Below are positions 1 through 6,018 of a stretch of 6,701 nt of DNA, one piece after another (within the stretch, counting starts at the first letter, position 1; each line of letters starts with the position of its first letter). The notes under the pieces are model-generated. The model saw nothing but the letters and a program-made list of their open reading frames with translations, was not told the DNA's origin and did no database searches. The DNA lies in contig MIQB01000101.1 of NCBI GenBank assembly GCA_002890585.1, positions 1 through 6,701 of the forward strand, read 5' to 3'. Origin of the DNA: Tannerella sp. oral taxon 808. Its GTDB lineage: Bacteria; Bacteroidota; Bacteroidia; Bacteroidales; Tannerellaceae. The position numbers were made by a program, and so were the translations under genes.

Positions 1-543
1 GGAGAGTCCCGCTGGGCCTGATCCGACGACGGCGATCTTGATTCCTTTCGACGGCGCACGCTCGGGCACGGCGATCTGGCCGCTCTCGCGCTCATAGTCT
101 GCGGCGAAGCGTTCCAAGTAACCGATGGCCACGGGCTCCTTCTTCATCTTTAAGTGGATGCAGCGGCTTTCGCATTGCTTCTCTTGCGGGCAGACACGGC
201 CGCAGACGGCGGGCAGGGCGCTCGTCTCTTTCAGTACGCGGGCGGCCTCGAGGAAGTTGCCGCGCTCGATGTTTTTGATGAACGTGGGGATCTGTATGCT
301 CACCGGGCACCCCTCCATGCAGGTCGGCGTGGCGCAGTCGAGGCAGCGCTGTGCTTCGCGGAGCGCTTGCTCCTTGGTGAGGCCTTGGTTTACTTCTTCG
401 TTGTTGTGGCTCCGGTAGTCGGGGTCTAACTCGTTCATCTTGACGCGCGGGATGGCCGTGCGTTCCTTGGGCTTCATTGTTTGTCGGAGTGCCTCGCGCC
501 AAGCCTCGGCGCGGCGGGCGGATAGGGTAGGTATTGTTTCCAT
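1..543 (-). CDS. nfnB: NADPH-dependent glutamate synthase small-subunit-like flavoprotein, NfnB/SudA type (3' end cut by window)
   Basis: This is the first 181 codons of the large subunit of NADH-dependent ferredoxin:NADP+ oxidoreductase, also annotated as a GltD-like or sulfide dehydrogenase subunit. The visible part is the iron-sulfur domain, with eight cysteines at residues 67, 70, 75, 79, 114, 118, 124 and 128. Their spacing (CLDCATPTCMEGCP, then CGRVCP and CESRC) fits the two [4Fe-4S] clusters of the GltD family. The FAD-binding Rossmann fold begins at about residue 168 with the glycine motif GSGPAG at 174-179. The family is usually about 460-480 residues, so roughly 60 percent lies beyond the left edge. 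The start is the ATG at 541-543, followed by METIPTLSARR. The gene lies 29 bp downstream of nfnA on the same strand and is almost certainly cotranscribed with it. A GltD partner of glutamate synthase is the alternative, but the NfnA neighbour favours Nfn. Confidence 0.93.
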   Translation of the reverse strand, partial: METIPTLSARRAEAWREALRQTMKPKERTAIPRVKMNELDPDYRSHNNEEVNQGLTKEQALREAQRCLDCATPTCMEGCPVSIQIPTFIKNIERGNFLEAARVLKETSALPAVCGRVCPQEKQCESRCIHLKMKKEPVAIGYLERFAADYERESGQIAVPERAPSKGIKIAVVGSGPAGLS

Positions 544-572
544 GTTATCCTTTCTCTCTGGTTTATGGCGTG

Positions 573-1373
573 CTACTTCTTCTGCTCCTCGTCTTTGTAT
601 GAGCGCAGGCGCATCATCATCTCGTCGAAGTCCACCTGATGGGCGTCGAACTCGGGGCCGTCTACGCAGACGAACTTGGTGTGTCCGCCGACGGTCACGC
701 GGCAGGCGCCGCACATGCCTGTGCCGTCCACCATGATGGTGTTGAGCGAGGCTACGGTGGGGATTTCGTACTTCTTCGTCAGGGCGGCGACGAACTTCAT
801 CATTATGGCTGGCCCGATGGTGACGCAGAGGTTCACGGGCTCGCGCTGGATGACGGCTTCGACGCCTTGGGTGACTAATCCCTTGGTGCCGTACGACCCA
901 TCGTCGGTCATGATAATGACCTCGTCGGAGCTGGCGCGCATGCGGTCTTCGAGGATGATCAGGTCTTTGGTGCGGGCGGCCAGGACGACGATGACGCGGT
1001 TGCCGGCCTTGTGGAAGGCCTCCACGATGGGGAGTAGGGGCGCGACGCCGACGCCTCCGCCAGCGCATACGACGGTGCCGACGCGCTCGATGTGTGTGGC
1101 TTGCCCGAGGGGCCCGACGATGTCGGTCACAAAGTCGCCTTCATTCAGGGCGCAGAGCTTCTTCGACGACCGCCCGACGGCTTGTACCACGAGGGTGATC
1201 GTGCCGCGCGTGGTGTCAGAGGCGGCGATGGTCAGGGGGATGCGCTCGCCTTGCTCGCCTACACGGACGATCACGAAATGCCCCGCCTTGCGCGAACGCG
1301 CGATGAGCGGGGCTTCAACTTCGAGCTTCACCACATGGGGTGAGAAGTGTTCTTTGCTTACAATTCTGTTCAT
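573..1373 (-). CDS. nfnA: Ferredoxin-NADP+ reductase subunit alpha, NfnA/SudB type
   Basis: This is the small subunit of the NfnAB electron-bifurcating transhydrogenase, a cytoplasmic FAD and [2Fe-2S] protein related to dihydroorotate dehydrogenase electron-transfer subunits (PyrK type). It is 266 residues long, normal for the family. The N-terminal barrel holds the flavin motif RIPLTI at 44-49. The NAD(P)-binding half has VVCAGGGVGVAPLLPIV at 101-117. The C-terminal cluster motif is DGTGMCGACR at 216-225, with C221, C224 and a third cysteine at C236. In the family, an aspartate near these cysteines completes the [2Fe-2S] site, and D216 is the candidate. A GTG start six bases upstream (1379) is possible, but the ATG at 1373 gives the usual MNRIVSKEHF opening. 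The upstream bases are purine-rich (AAAAAGAAGAAAG) without a clear Shine-Dalgarno site, as is common in Bacteroidota. It is the first gene of the visible nfnAB operon. Confidence 0.95.
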   Translation of the reverse strand: MNRIVSKEHFSPHVVKLEVEAPLIARSRKAGHFVIVRVGEQGERIPLTIAASDTTRGTITLVVQAVGRSSKKLCALNEGDFVTDIVGPLGQATHIERVGTVVCAGGGVGVAPLLPIVEAFHKAGNRVIVVLAARTKDLIILEDRMRASSDEVIIMTDDGSYGTKGLVTQGVEAVIQREPVNLCVTIGPAIMMKFVAALTKKYEIPTVASLNTIMVDGTGMCGACRVTVGGHTKFVCVDGPEFDAHQVDFDEMMMRLRSYKDEEQKK

Positions 1374-1481
1374 GATCACGTATGTCTTTCTTCTTTTTAG
1401 GATCTAATGGTGAGGGGGGAATTACCGGGAGGACGTAGGGGCGAAAGATTTTTCACCCCTACAGAGGGGGGCAGGATGGAT
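1374..1481. other. Intergenic region between the AraC-type gene and nfnA
   Basis: These 108 bp should hold both the end of the AraC-type transcript and the start of the nfnA transcript. The only strong element is the hairpin at 1435-1462. I find no TAnnTTTG box on the minus strand, so the nfnA promoter is either degenerate or upstream. Readthrough from the AraC-type gene remains possible. Confidence 0.5.
1435..1462. repeat. Imperfect palindrome or hairpin, possible dispersed palindromic repeat or terminator
   Basis: GTAGGGG (1435-1441) pairs with CCCCTAC (1456-1462), then after one C·A mismatch GAAA (1443-1446) pairs with TTTC (1451-1454), leaving a four-base GATT loop. That is 11 of 12 possible pairs in 28 nt. 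It lies just downstream of the AraC-type stop codon and upstream of nfnA. No T-tract follows on either strand, so a classical intrinsic terminator is not supported. Alternatives are an operator for nfnA or one copy of a dispersed REP-like palindrome with GTAGGGGCG ends. The structure is seen directly and the role is inferred. Confidence 0.6.
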
Positions 1482-2006
1482 TCAACGGTAGCGCCCGACG
1501 TCGTACGCTTCGCGGATGGCGGCGCGGCGGTCGGAGGGGGAGCAGCCGTAGTCGCGGCTACAGGCGTAGAAGAGGTTGGGCGCGGAGCCGACGCCGCTCT
1601 GGCGGGCTACTTCGGGGATGGGCAGGTCGGTGTAGCGGAGTAGTTCATCGGCGCGGCGCATCTGCCAGCTGAGGCGGAAGGTCATGGCGTCCATGCCGGT
1701 GAGGGCGAAGATGAAGCCGTTGAGGTAGGGGATGGAGAGGCCGTAGCGGTTGCAGAAGCTGCGGAGGTTGCCCCAGCCTTCGTCGAGGGCGACGCGGTAG
1801 GCGTCAAACATTTCGATGTGTGTTGTCCGGCGGCGGTGCTCGATGGGCTGGTAGTCTTCGCTGCCGTCGGCATTGATGACGCGCCGCTCGGTGAAAACGG
1901 TGATGTAGACGTCGTCTAAGGTGAACTGTGGCTGCACGGTCAGCTTTCGGCTGTTCACGCGGCGCCGCCTTGGTCGCTGCGGCTCGGTTGATCTTCTTCG
2001 TGACAT
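1482..2006 (-). CDS. Short AraC-type helix-turn-helix protein
   Basis: This is a 174-residue protein whose C-terminal half (about 77-165) follows the double helix-turn-helix layout of AraC/XylS regulators. The first helix-turn-helix region reads NLRSFCNRYGLSIPYLNGF (80-98), followed by ALTGMDAMTFRL. The linker helix RRADELLRYTDLPI (117-130) and second recognition region PEVARQSGVGSAPNLFYACS (131-150) follow, ending in RDYGCSPSDRR. The spacing matches the family, but residues are divergent: the usual aromatic-rich G-F-x-x-x-x-Y-F-x-R-x-F core is altered to GVGSAPNLFYACSR. The N-terminus (1-20) is strongly basic (MSRRRSTEPQRPRRRR), and residues 28-65 look like a short beta-rich segment, with no recognisable AraC sensor domain. 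It is probably a DNA-binding protein of unknown target. The ATG at 2006 is the first in frame and agrees with the promoter candidate at 2112-2142. The tandem array lies upstream of that promoter. Confidence 0.8.
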   Translation of the reverse strand: MSRRRSTEPQRPRRRRVNSRKLTVQPQFTLDDVYITVFTERRVINADGSEDYQPIEHRRRTTHIEMFDAYRVALDEGWGNLRSFCNRYGLSIPYLNGFIFALTGMDAMTFRLSWQMRRADELLRYTDLPIPEVARQSGVGSAPNLFYACSRDYGCSPSDRRAAIREAYDVGRYR

Positions 2007-2192
2007 AATCGTTAGGAGTTAGGGTGGTGATATAAATAGGAATATGTGGCCCGAGGCGCCCCGGGCGGGGGGGATTCGTCTTTCTGCACCCGCGGCGCTC
2101 GTTTCAGGGGCCGAAAGTACGGCTGCATTCCTACCTGACAAACGTTCCCGCCCCAAAAGGCGTAAGTTTTTATTAAGTCGCAAGCATGCGGG
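2007..2192. other. Leader and upstream region of the AraC-type gene
   Basis: This stretch separates the AraC-type start codon from the tandem array. It is GC-rich from about 2047 to 2160 and AT-rich on both sides. It holds the minus-strand promoter candidate at 2112-2142 and a weak GCCCG/CGGGC stem (2049-2053 with 2062-2066) in the predicted 5' leader. At its right end TATTAAGTCG (2171-2180) recurs 42 bp later at 2213-2222, suggesting a decayed outer half-unit of the array. I see no convincing gene. Confidence 0.5.
2112..2142 (-). promoter_or_regulatory. Bacteroidetes-type promoter candidate for the AraC-type gene
   Basis: Read on the minus strand, TTTG at 2142-2139 is followed after exactly 19 bp by TACTTTCG at 2119-2112. 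The Bacteroidetes consensus is TTTG, about 19 bp, TAnnTTTG, so this has a perfect -33 box and one mismatch in the -7 box. Transcription would start near 2106, giving a leader of about 100 nt before the ATG at 2006. The match is seen in the sequence; activity is inferred. Confidence 0.5.
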
Positions 2193-2570
2193 TTAATAAT
2201 GTCGGTCAACGATATTAAGTCGAATGCTATTTGGCTATCAATGCCAACTGGAAATAATAATAGCAATACGTTGGGGTTAATATTTCCAATTGGCAATAAT
2301 AACAATACTGCGCGGGGGTTAATATTTCCAATTGGCAATAATAACAATACTGCGTGGGGGTTAATATTGTCAATTGACAATAATAACAATACTGCGCGGG
2401 GGTTAATATTGACAACTGTCAATAATAACAATCGCACATCGGGGTTAATATTGACAACTGTCAATAATAACAATACTGCGCGGGGGTTAATATTGTCAAT
2501 GAACAATGATAACAGACACACATCCGGCTTAATAACATCAGCCAACAATGACACCAAACGCCCCGCAGGC
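2193..2570. repeat. Nine-unit 42-bp tandem array with covarying 18-bp dyads
   Basis: Nine head-to-tail units of exactly 42 bp start at 2193, 2235, 2277, 2319, 2361, 2403, 2445, 2487 and 2529. The six core units (2277-2528) open with TTAATATT, carry a dyad in unit positions 5-22, then AATAACAAT and a GC-rich tail. In four of them the tail reads ACTGCGCGGGGG or a one-base variant. The outer units are degenerate, the usual look of an old array homogenised at its centre. The unit at 2361 has a perfect palindrome at 2365-2382 (TATTGTCAATTGACAATA). Units at 2277 and 2319 have CCAATTGG, and those at 2403 and 2445 have GACAACTGTC. The array is AT-rich in a GC-rich window. It begins right at the permease stop codon and ends about 50 bp upstream of the AraC-type promoter candidate. 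Because 42 is divisible by 3, frames on both strands stay open by chance, and no protein is called. Confidence 0.95.
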
Positions 2571-3595
2571 TACACGCCGCGACGCCGCAGGATGACGTAG
2601 ATGATGACCGGCGCACCAAAAATGGGCGTCACAGCGTTGAGGGGGAAGACGGTGCCCGTGCCGGGGATGACCGTCAGGAGGTTGCAGAGCAGGGCCATGG
2701 CGGAGCCGAGCAACATGGTGACGGGCAGCAGCAGGCGGTGGTCGGCGCGGCCAAGCGTGAGGCGCGCGACATGCGGCACGGCCAGCCCGATGAACGACAC
2801 AGGGCCGCAGAAGGCCGTCGCCGTGGCCGTCAGCAGGCCGGTGCAGAGCAGGATCAGGACGCGCGTACGGCGGATCTTGACGCCGAGATTCGTGGCGTAA
2901 CGCTCGCCGAGGAGGAGGGCGTTCAGGGGCTTGACGAGCAGCAGCGCGGCCGTGAGCCCGCCCACGGTGCAGAGGGCGAAGAAGGGCAGGCGGGCGTTGG
3001 AAACGGAGCTGAAGTCGCCCATGCCCCACATGACGAAGCCGCGGATGCGATCGGCCGAGGCGTAGAAGTTGAGCAGGGAGATGAGCGACGAGGCGAGGTA
3101 GCCGACCATGATGCCGAGGATGAGGAGCATGACGTTGCCGCGGACACGCGTGGAGAAGTAGATGATGAGCGCCAACACGCAACAGGCGCCCGCGAAGGCG
3201 GCCAGGATGAGGGCCAGCGAACCACCGACAGCCGCACCGCCGGAGGTGAGCCCGATGGTGCCGCCGAAGAAGAGCATAGTGATGGCCACGCCGAGGTTGG
3301 CGCCGTCGCTGATGCCAAGGATGGAGGGGCCGGCCAAGGGGTTGCGGAAGAGCGTCTGGAGCAGCAGGCCCGCGGCGGCGAGCGAGGCTCCGACAAGCAG
3401 CGCAGTGGTGGCCTGTGGCAGGCGCGACTCGAGGACGATCGTCGACCACGCGGCCGGATCTGCGGTACGGCCCAGCAGGATGCGCACCACGTCGAGGGGC
3501 GGGATGGGCACCGTGCCGTAGGCCAGGCAGGCCGTCCACAGCGCAACCACAAGCAGCCCGAGCAGGGGGAAGAGAAGGGAGGATTTGTGAGGCAT
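2570..3595 (-). CDS. FecCD-family ABC transporter permease (iron siderophore, haem or cobalamin uptake)
   Basis: This is an inner-membrane permease of the BtuC/FecCD/HmuU family, which as a dimer moves iron chelates, haem or corrinoids inward using a cytoplasmic ATPase and a substrate-binding protein. It is 341 residues long, typical for the family, and hydrophobic throughout, consistent with about ten helices. Family signatures are RLPQATTALLVGASLAAAG (58-76), LFRNPLAGPSILGISDGANLG (82-102, in which the NPLAGP block is characteristic), the ATPase-coupling segment GPVSFIGLAVPHVARL (264-279), and PLNAVTPIFGAPVIIY (318-333). A TTG start at 3619 is possible, but the ATG at 3595 has AGGA nearby and fits the -7 box at 3627-3634, which would put the transcript start near 3620. 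No ATPase or binding-protein gene is adjacent: the array lies downstream and a divergent operon upstream. The substrate cannot be told from this sequence. Confidence 0.93.
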   Translation of the reverse strand: MPHKSSLLFPLLGLLVVALWTACLAYGTVPIPPLDVVRILLGRTADPAAWSTIVLESRLPQATTALLVGASLAAAGLLLQTLFRNPLAGPSILGISDGANLGVAITMLFFGGTIGLTSGGAAVGGSLALILAAFAGACCVLALIIYFSTRVRGNVMLLILGIMVGYLASSLISLLNFYASADRIRGFVMWGMGDFSSVSNARLPFFALCTVGGLTAALLLVKPLNALLLGERYATNLGVKIRRTRVLILLCTGLLTATATAFCGPVSFIGLAVPHVARLTLGRADHRLLLPVTMLLGSAMALLCNLLTVIPGTGTVFPLNAVTPIFGAPVIIYVILRRRGV

Positions 3596-3626
3596 AATCG
3601 TATTCCTATGTGATGACAAGCGGCGC

Positions 3627-3634
3627 CAAATGTA
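3627..3634 (-). promoter_or_regulatory. -7 box of the permease promoter
   Basis: On the minus strand this reads TACATTTG, a perfect match to the Bacteroidetes -7 consensus TAnnTTTG, about 32 bp upstream of the permease ATG. No TTTG-like -33 box is seen at the expected spacing, so the promoter may need an activator. The box is embedded in TACATTTGGCGCC, which mirrors the plus-strand box at 3692-3699. Confidence 0.5.
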
Positions 3635-3668
3635 GGGCGAGCCGGCCAGTGCCCACCTGCGGCCGCGC

Positions 3669-3699
3669 CTTGCATGGGCGCCCCATCAGTCTACCTTTG
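3669..3699 (+). promoter_or_regulatory. Promoter of the metallophosphoesterase operon
   Basis: CTTG at 3669-3672 (three of four bases of TTTG) is followed after 19 bp by TACCTTTG at 3692-3699, a perfect TAnnTTTG box. The start site would be near 3706, giving a leader of about 44 nt rich in A and C before the ATG at 3750. The spacer contains the small dyad ATGGG-CGC-CCCAT (3674-3686 read with its neighbouring C), a possible operator. Confidence 0.6.
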
Positions 3700-3749
3700 G
3701 CGCCCTAAATCATTCACGGAAAAATCAAACACAAACACACGCACACAAC

Positions 3750-4850
3750 ATGATGCCCTTCCTACTCATCCTCGCCCTCGCCGCCTACGTGGGCGGCAAC
3801 GCCTACATCTTCACGCGCGCCCTGCAAGCGCTCCCCCCCATGCCCGCCGCCTTCCGGTGGATCTTCGGGCTGGCTTACTGGGGCTACGCCCTCTCCATCT
3901 TCCTCGTCTTCCTCTTCCGCGAGCGCGAGCACGCCGACGCCTGGGGCCATTTCTTCTTCCAGGTCAGCACCGGCTGGCTCGTCTTCACGCTTTACATGGT
4001 GCTGGCCCTGCTCGCCTTCGACCTGTTCCACCTCTTCGTCCCCACCTTCCGCTACGGCTTCGTCAGCGCACTGGGCATCACCCTCCTGCTCTTGATTTAT
4101 GGTTACACAACCTATAAGCGACCTGTGCTCCGCGAGGTCGACATCGTCACCGATCGGCTGCCGGCCGGCTCGCCAGGCATGACGATCGTCGGCGTCAGCG
4201 ACCTCCACCTCGGCTTCGGCACCACGCGCGACAACCTGCGCCAATACGTAGACCTCATCAACGCCCAGCACCCCGACCTCATCCTCATCAGCGGCGACCT
4301 GATCGACAACGGCGTCCGACCCGTCGAGGAAGCCGCCATGGAGCAAGAGCTCAACCGGCTCCATGCCCCCCAGGGCGTCTACATGGTGCCCGGCAACCAT
4401 GAATACATCAGCGGCATCGAGTCCTGCAAACGCTTCGTCCGCGGCCGGACACACATCCATCTGCTCATCGACTCCATCACCACCCTGCCCAGCGGCCTCT
4501 GCCTCATCGGCCGCGACGACCGCACCAACCCCGCCCGCCATTCGCTGCCGGAGCTGATGACGCATATCGACTCCCTGGCGCCCATCATCGTGCTCGATCA
4601 CCAGCCCACCGACCTGACCCAAGCCGAGCGCGCCGGTGTCGACCTCATCTTCTGCGGCCATACACACCACGGGCAAGTCTGGCCGATGAACCTCATCACC
4701 GATCGCCTCTTCGACGTGGCTTACGGCTACACACGCCGCGGCCGGACACACATCTACGTCTCCTCCGGCCTCTCGCTCTGGGGCCCGCCCTTCCGCATCG
4801 GCACACGCTCCGAGCTCGTCGTCTTCCGCCTCACCCCCGCTGAGCCATGA
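3750..4850 (+). CDS. Membrane-anchored YkuE-like metallophosphoesterase 1
   Basis: This 366-residue protein has about four N-terminal membrane helices (roughly 3-21, 36-56, 74-95 and 102-121) and a C-terminal calcineurin-type phosphoesterase domain (about 144-362). All metal-binding motifs are present: D151-L-H153, GDLID (182-186), GNHE (215-218), H284 in LDHQP and GHTHHGQ (303-309). It should be an active two-metal phosphohydrolase. The YkuE-like family includes phosphodiesterases acting at the envelope, but the natural substrate here is unknown. The side of the membrane holding the catalytic domain is not clear from charges in this copy; the paralogue downstream suggests the periplasm. The ATG at 3750 is followed directly by a second ATG (3753), and no Shine-Dalgarno site is visible. 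Its stop codon overlaps the next start as ATGA, implying translational coupling. It is the first gene of the plus-strand operon. Confidence 0.9.
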   Translation: MMPFLLILALAAYVGGNAYIFTRALQALPPMPAAFRWIFGLAYWGYALSIFLVFLFREREHADAWGHFFFQVSTGWLVFTLYMVLALLAFDLFHLFVPTFRYGFVSALGITLLLLIYGYTTYKRPVLREVDIVTDRLPAGSPGMTIVGVSDLHLGFGTTRDNLRQYVDLINAQHPDLILISGDLIDNGVRPVEEAAMEQELNRLHAPQGVYMVPGNHEYISGIESCKRFVRGRTHIHLLIDSITTLPSGLCLIGRDDRTNPARHSLPELMTHIDSLAPIIVLDHQPTDLTQAERAGVDLIFCGHTHHGQVWPMNLITDRLFDVAYGYTRRGRTHIYVSSGLSLWGPPFRIGTRSELVVFRLTPAEP

Positions 4851-6004
4851 GGGTCTTCCTGCAAGCCATCTTCGGGCAGATCTTTTTCACGCTTTACATC
4901 TACCTGCGCCTGCGCGCCGTCTTGCCGCGCCATCGGCGCCTGCCCCTCACGCTCTTCGTCGCCTTAGAGTGGGCGCTCTATTTCTTCGGCTACTTCACCC
5001 ACCGCGACCTGCCCGACAGCGTCCTCGTGCCCATCCTCACGATATGCGGCACATGGTACATCGCCTCCATCTACCTCCTCACCGGGCTGCTCCTCGTCGA
5101 CCTCCTCCGCTGGATCTACCGCCGTCGGCCCGCCTGGTTCCCCGCCTGGGTTCGGGCTAACGGATTACACCTTCGGCGCGGTGCCTACCTCTTCATCCTT
5201 GTGTTTACTGTCGGGTTAATGATTCAGGGTTATCACAATGTGGAGGAGCCGATCGTGAAGCACATCTACATCCGTATCCCCAAGGCCGTGCCTGGCCGCG
5301 ACAGCCTGCGGGTCGTCCTCATGAGCGACACCCACTTCGGCGAATCGATCGGCAAACGCAACGCCCAGCACTTCGTCGCCCTCAGCAATGCCGAGCACCC
5401 CGACATGGTCATCATCGATGGCGACATCATCGATTACGAACTGCGCATCGCCGCCCGCGAACATATCGAGGACGACCTGCGCCAACTGCGCGCCCCGCTT
5501 GGTGTTTACATCACCCTCGGCAACCACGAGTATCGCGCCAACCGCATCGCCAAGCAACGCTGGCTGCGCCAGACGGGCGGCACGCTGCTCATCGACTCCG
5601 TCGTCCACCCCGACAGCACCTTCACCCTCGTTGGCCGCGACGACTACACCAACCGCCGTCGCGCCTCGCTCAGTCGCCTCCTCCGCGGCGTCGACATGCG
5701 TCAGCCCGTGATCGTGGCCGATCATCAGCCTAAGTTTCACGAAGTCGCCATGAACGGCTGCGACCTCGGCCTCTTCGGCCACACCCACGCCGGCCAGATC
5801 TGGCCCTTCACATGGATCATCAAGCTCGCCTACGCCCACACCTACGGATACTTCCGCCAGGGCCCTGCGCAGTGCTACATCTCCTCTGGCATCGGCTGCG
5901 CCGGCCCGCCCTATCGCATCGGCACCCGCTCCGAACTGGTGGTGCTTCATATCCGGTTCGGGGGGCCTGCGAGCCCCGGCGACACGATGATGAGTAACCC
6001 TTAA
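4847..6004 (+). CDS. Membrane-anchored YkuE-like metallophosphoesterase 2
   Basis: This is a 385-residue paralogue of the preceding gene with the same layout: four membrane helices (about 6-22, 33-51, 59-88 and 112-129) followed by a phosphoesterase domain (about 152-370). The metal-binding set is complete: D161-T-H163, GDIID (192-196), GNHE (225-228), H293 in ADHQP and GHTHAGQ (311-317). The segments after helix 1 (RLRAVLPRHRRLP) and after helix 3 (RWIYRRRPAW onward) are strongly basic. By the positive-inside rule this gives an N-out, C-out topology with the catalytic domain in the periplasm. Both paralogues share a GRDD-x-TN block and a C-terminal G-PP-x-RIGTRSELVV block, so they arose by duplication, but their membrane parts have diverged strongly. 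The 4-bp ATGA overlap fixes the start. The C-terminal tail after about 370 (GGPASPGDTMMSNP) lies outside the domain. Confidence 0.9.
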   Translation: MRVFLQAIFGQIFFTLYIYLRLRAVLPRHRRLPLTLFVALEWALYFFGYFTHRDLPDSVLVPILTICGTWYIASIYLLTGLLLVDLLRWIYRRRPAWFPAWVRANGLHLRRGAYLFILVFTVGLMIQGYHNVEEPIVKHIYIRIPKAVPGRDSLRVVLMSDTHFGESIGKRNAQHFVALSNAEHPDMVIIDGDIIDYELRIAAREHIEDDLRQLRAPLGVYITLGNHEYRANRIAKQRWLRQTGGTLLIDSVVHPDSTFTLVGRDDYTNRRRASLSRLLRGVDMRQPVIVADHQPKFHEVAMNGCDLGLFGHTHAGQIWPFTWIIKLAYAHTYGYFRQGPAQCYISSGIGCAGPPYRIGTRSELVVLHIRFGGPASPGDTMMSNP

Positions 6005-6018
6005 CCCCCTCCCCCACG

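Noticed and set aside
2012..2557. Minus-strand 181-codon frame with NINPRAVLLLL-type repeats
   Set aside because: Same cause as above. Its tail crosses the GC-rich leader and the promoter candidate of the AraC-type gene and looks like no known protein.
2193..2570. CRISPR array
   Set aside because: The whole 42-bp unit is repeated, including the part where spacers would be, and no cas gene is nearby.
2193..2570. Chromosome or plasmid replication origin with iterons
   Set aside because: No DnaA boxes of the TTATCCACA type and no replication initiator gene in the window. Iteron-like spacing alone is not enough.
2199..2600. Plus-strand 133-codon frame with a 14-residue repeat (GLIFPIGNNNNTAR-like)
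   Set aside because: Openness follows from a 42-bp unit lacking stops. The minus strand is open over the same repeats too. Residues at the varying positions change freely (FPIG, LSID, LTTV) while base pairing in the dyad is kept, and the frame runs into the permease gene antisense.
2738..3613. Long plus-strand frame opposite the permease
   Set aside because: It is the GC-rich shadow of the permease, with biased low-complexity Glu/Gly/Arg composition and no motif.
3762..4751. Long minus-strand frame opposite the first phosphoesterase
   Set aside because: It is acidic and Val/Asp/Glu-rich, the antisense of a clear enzyme gene with a full motif set.
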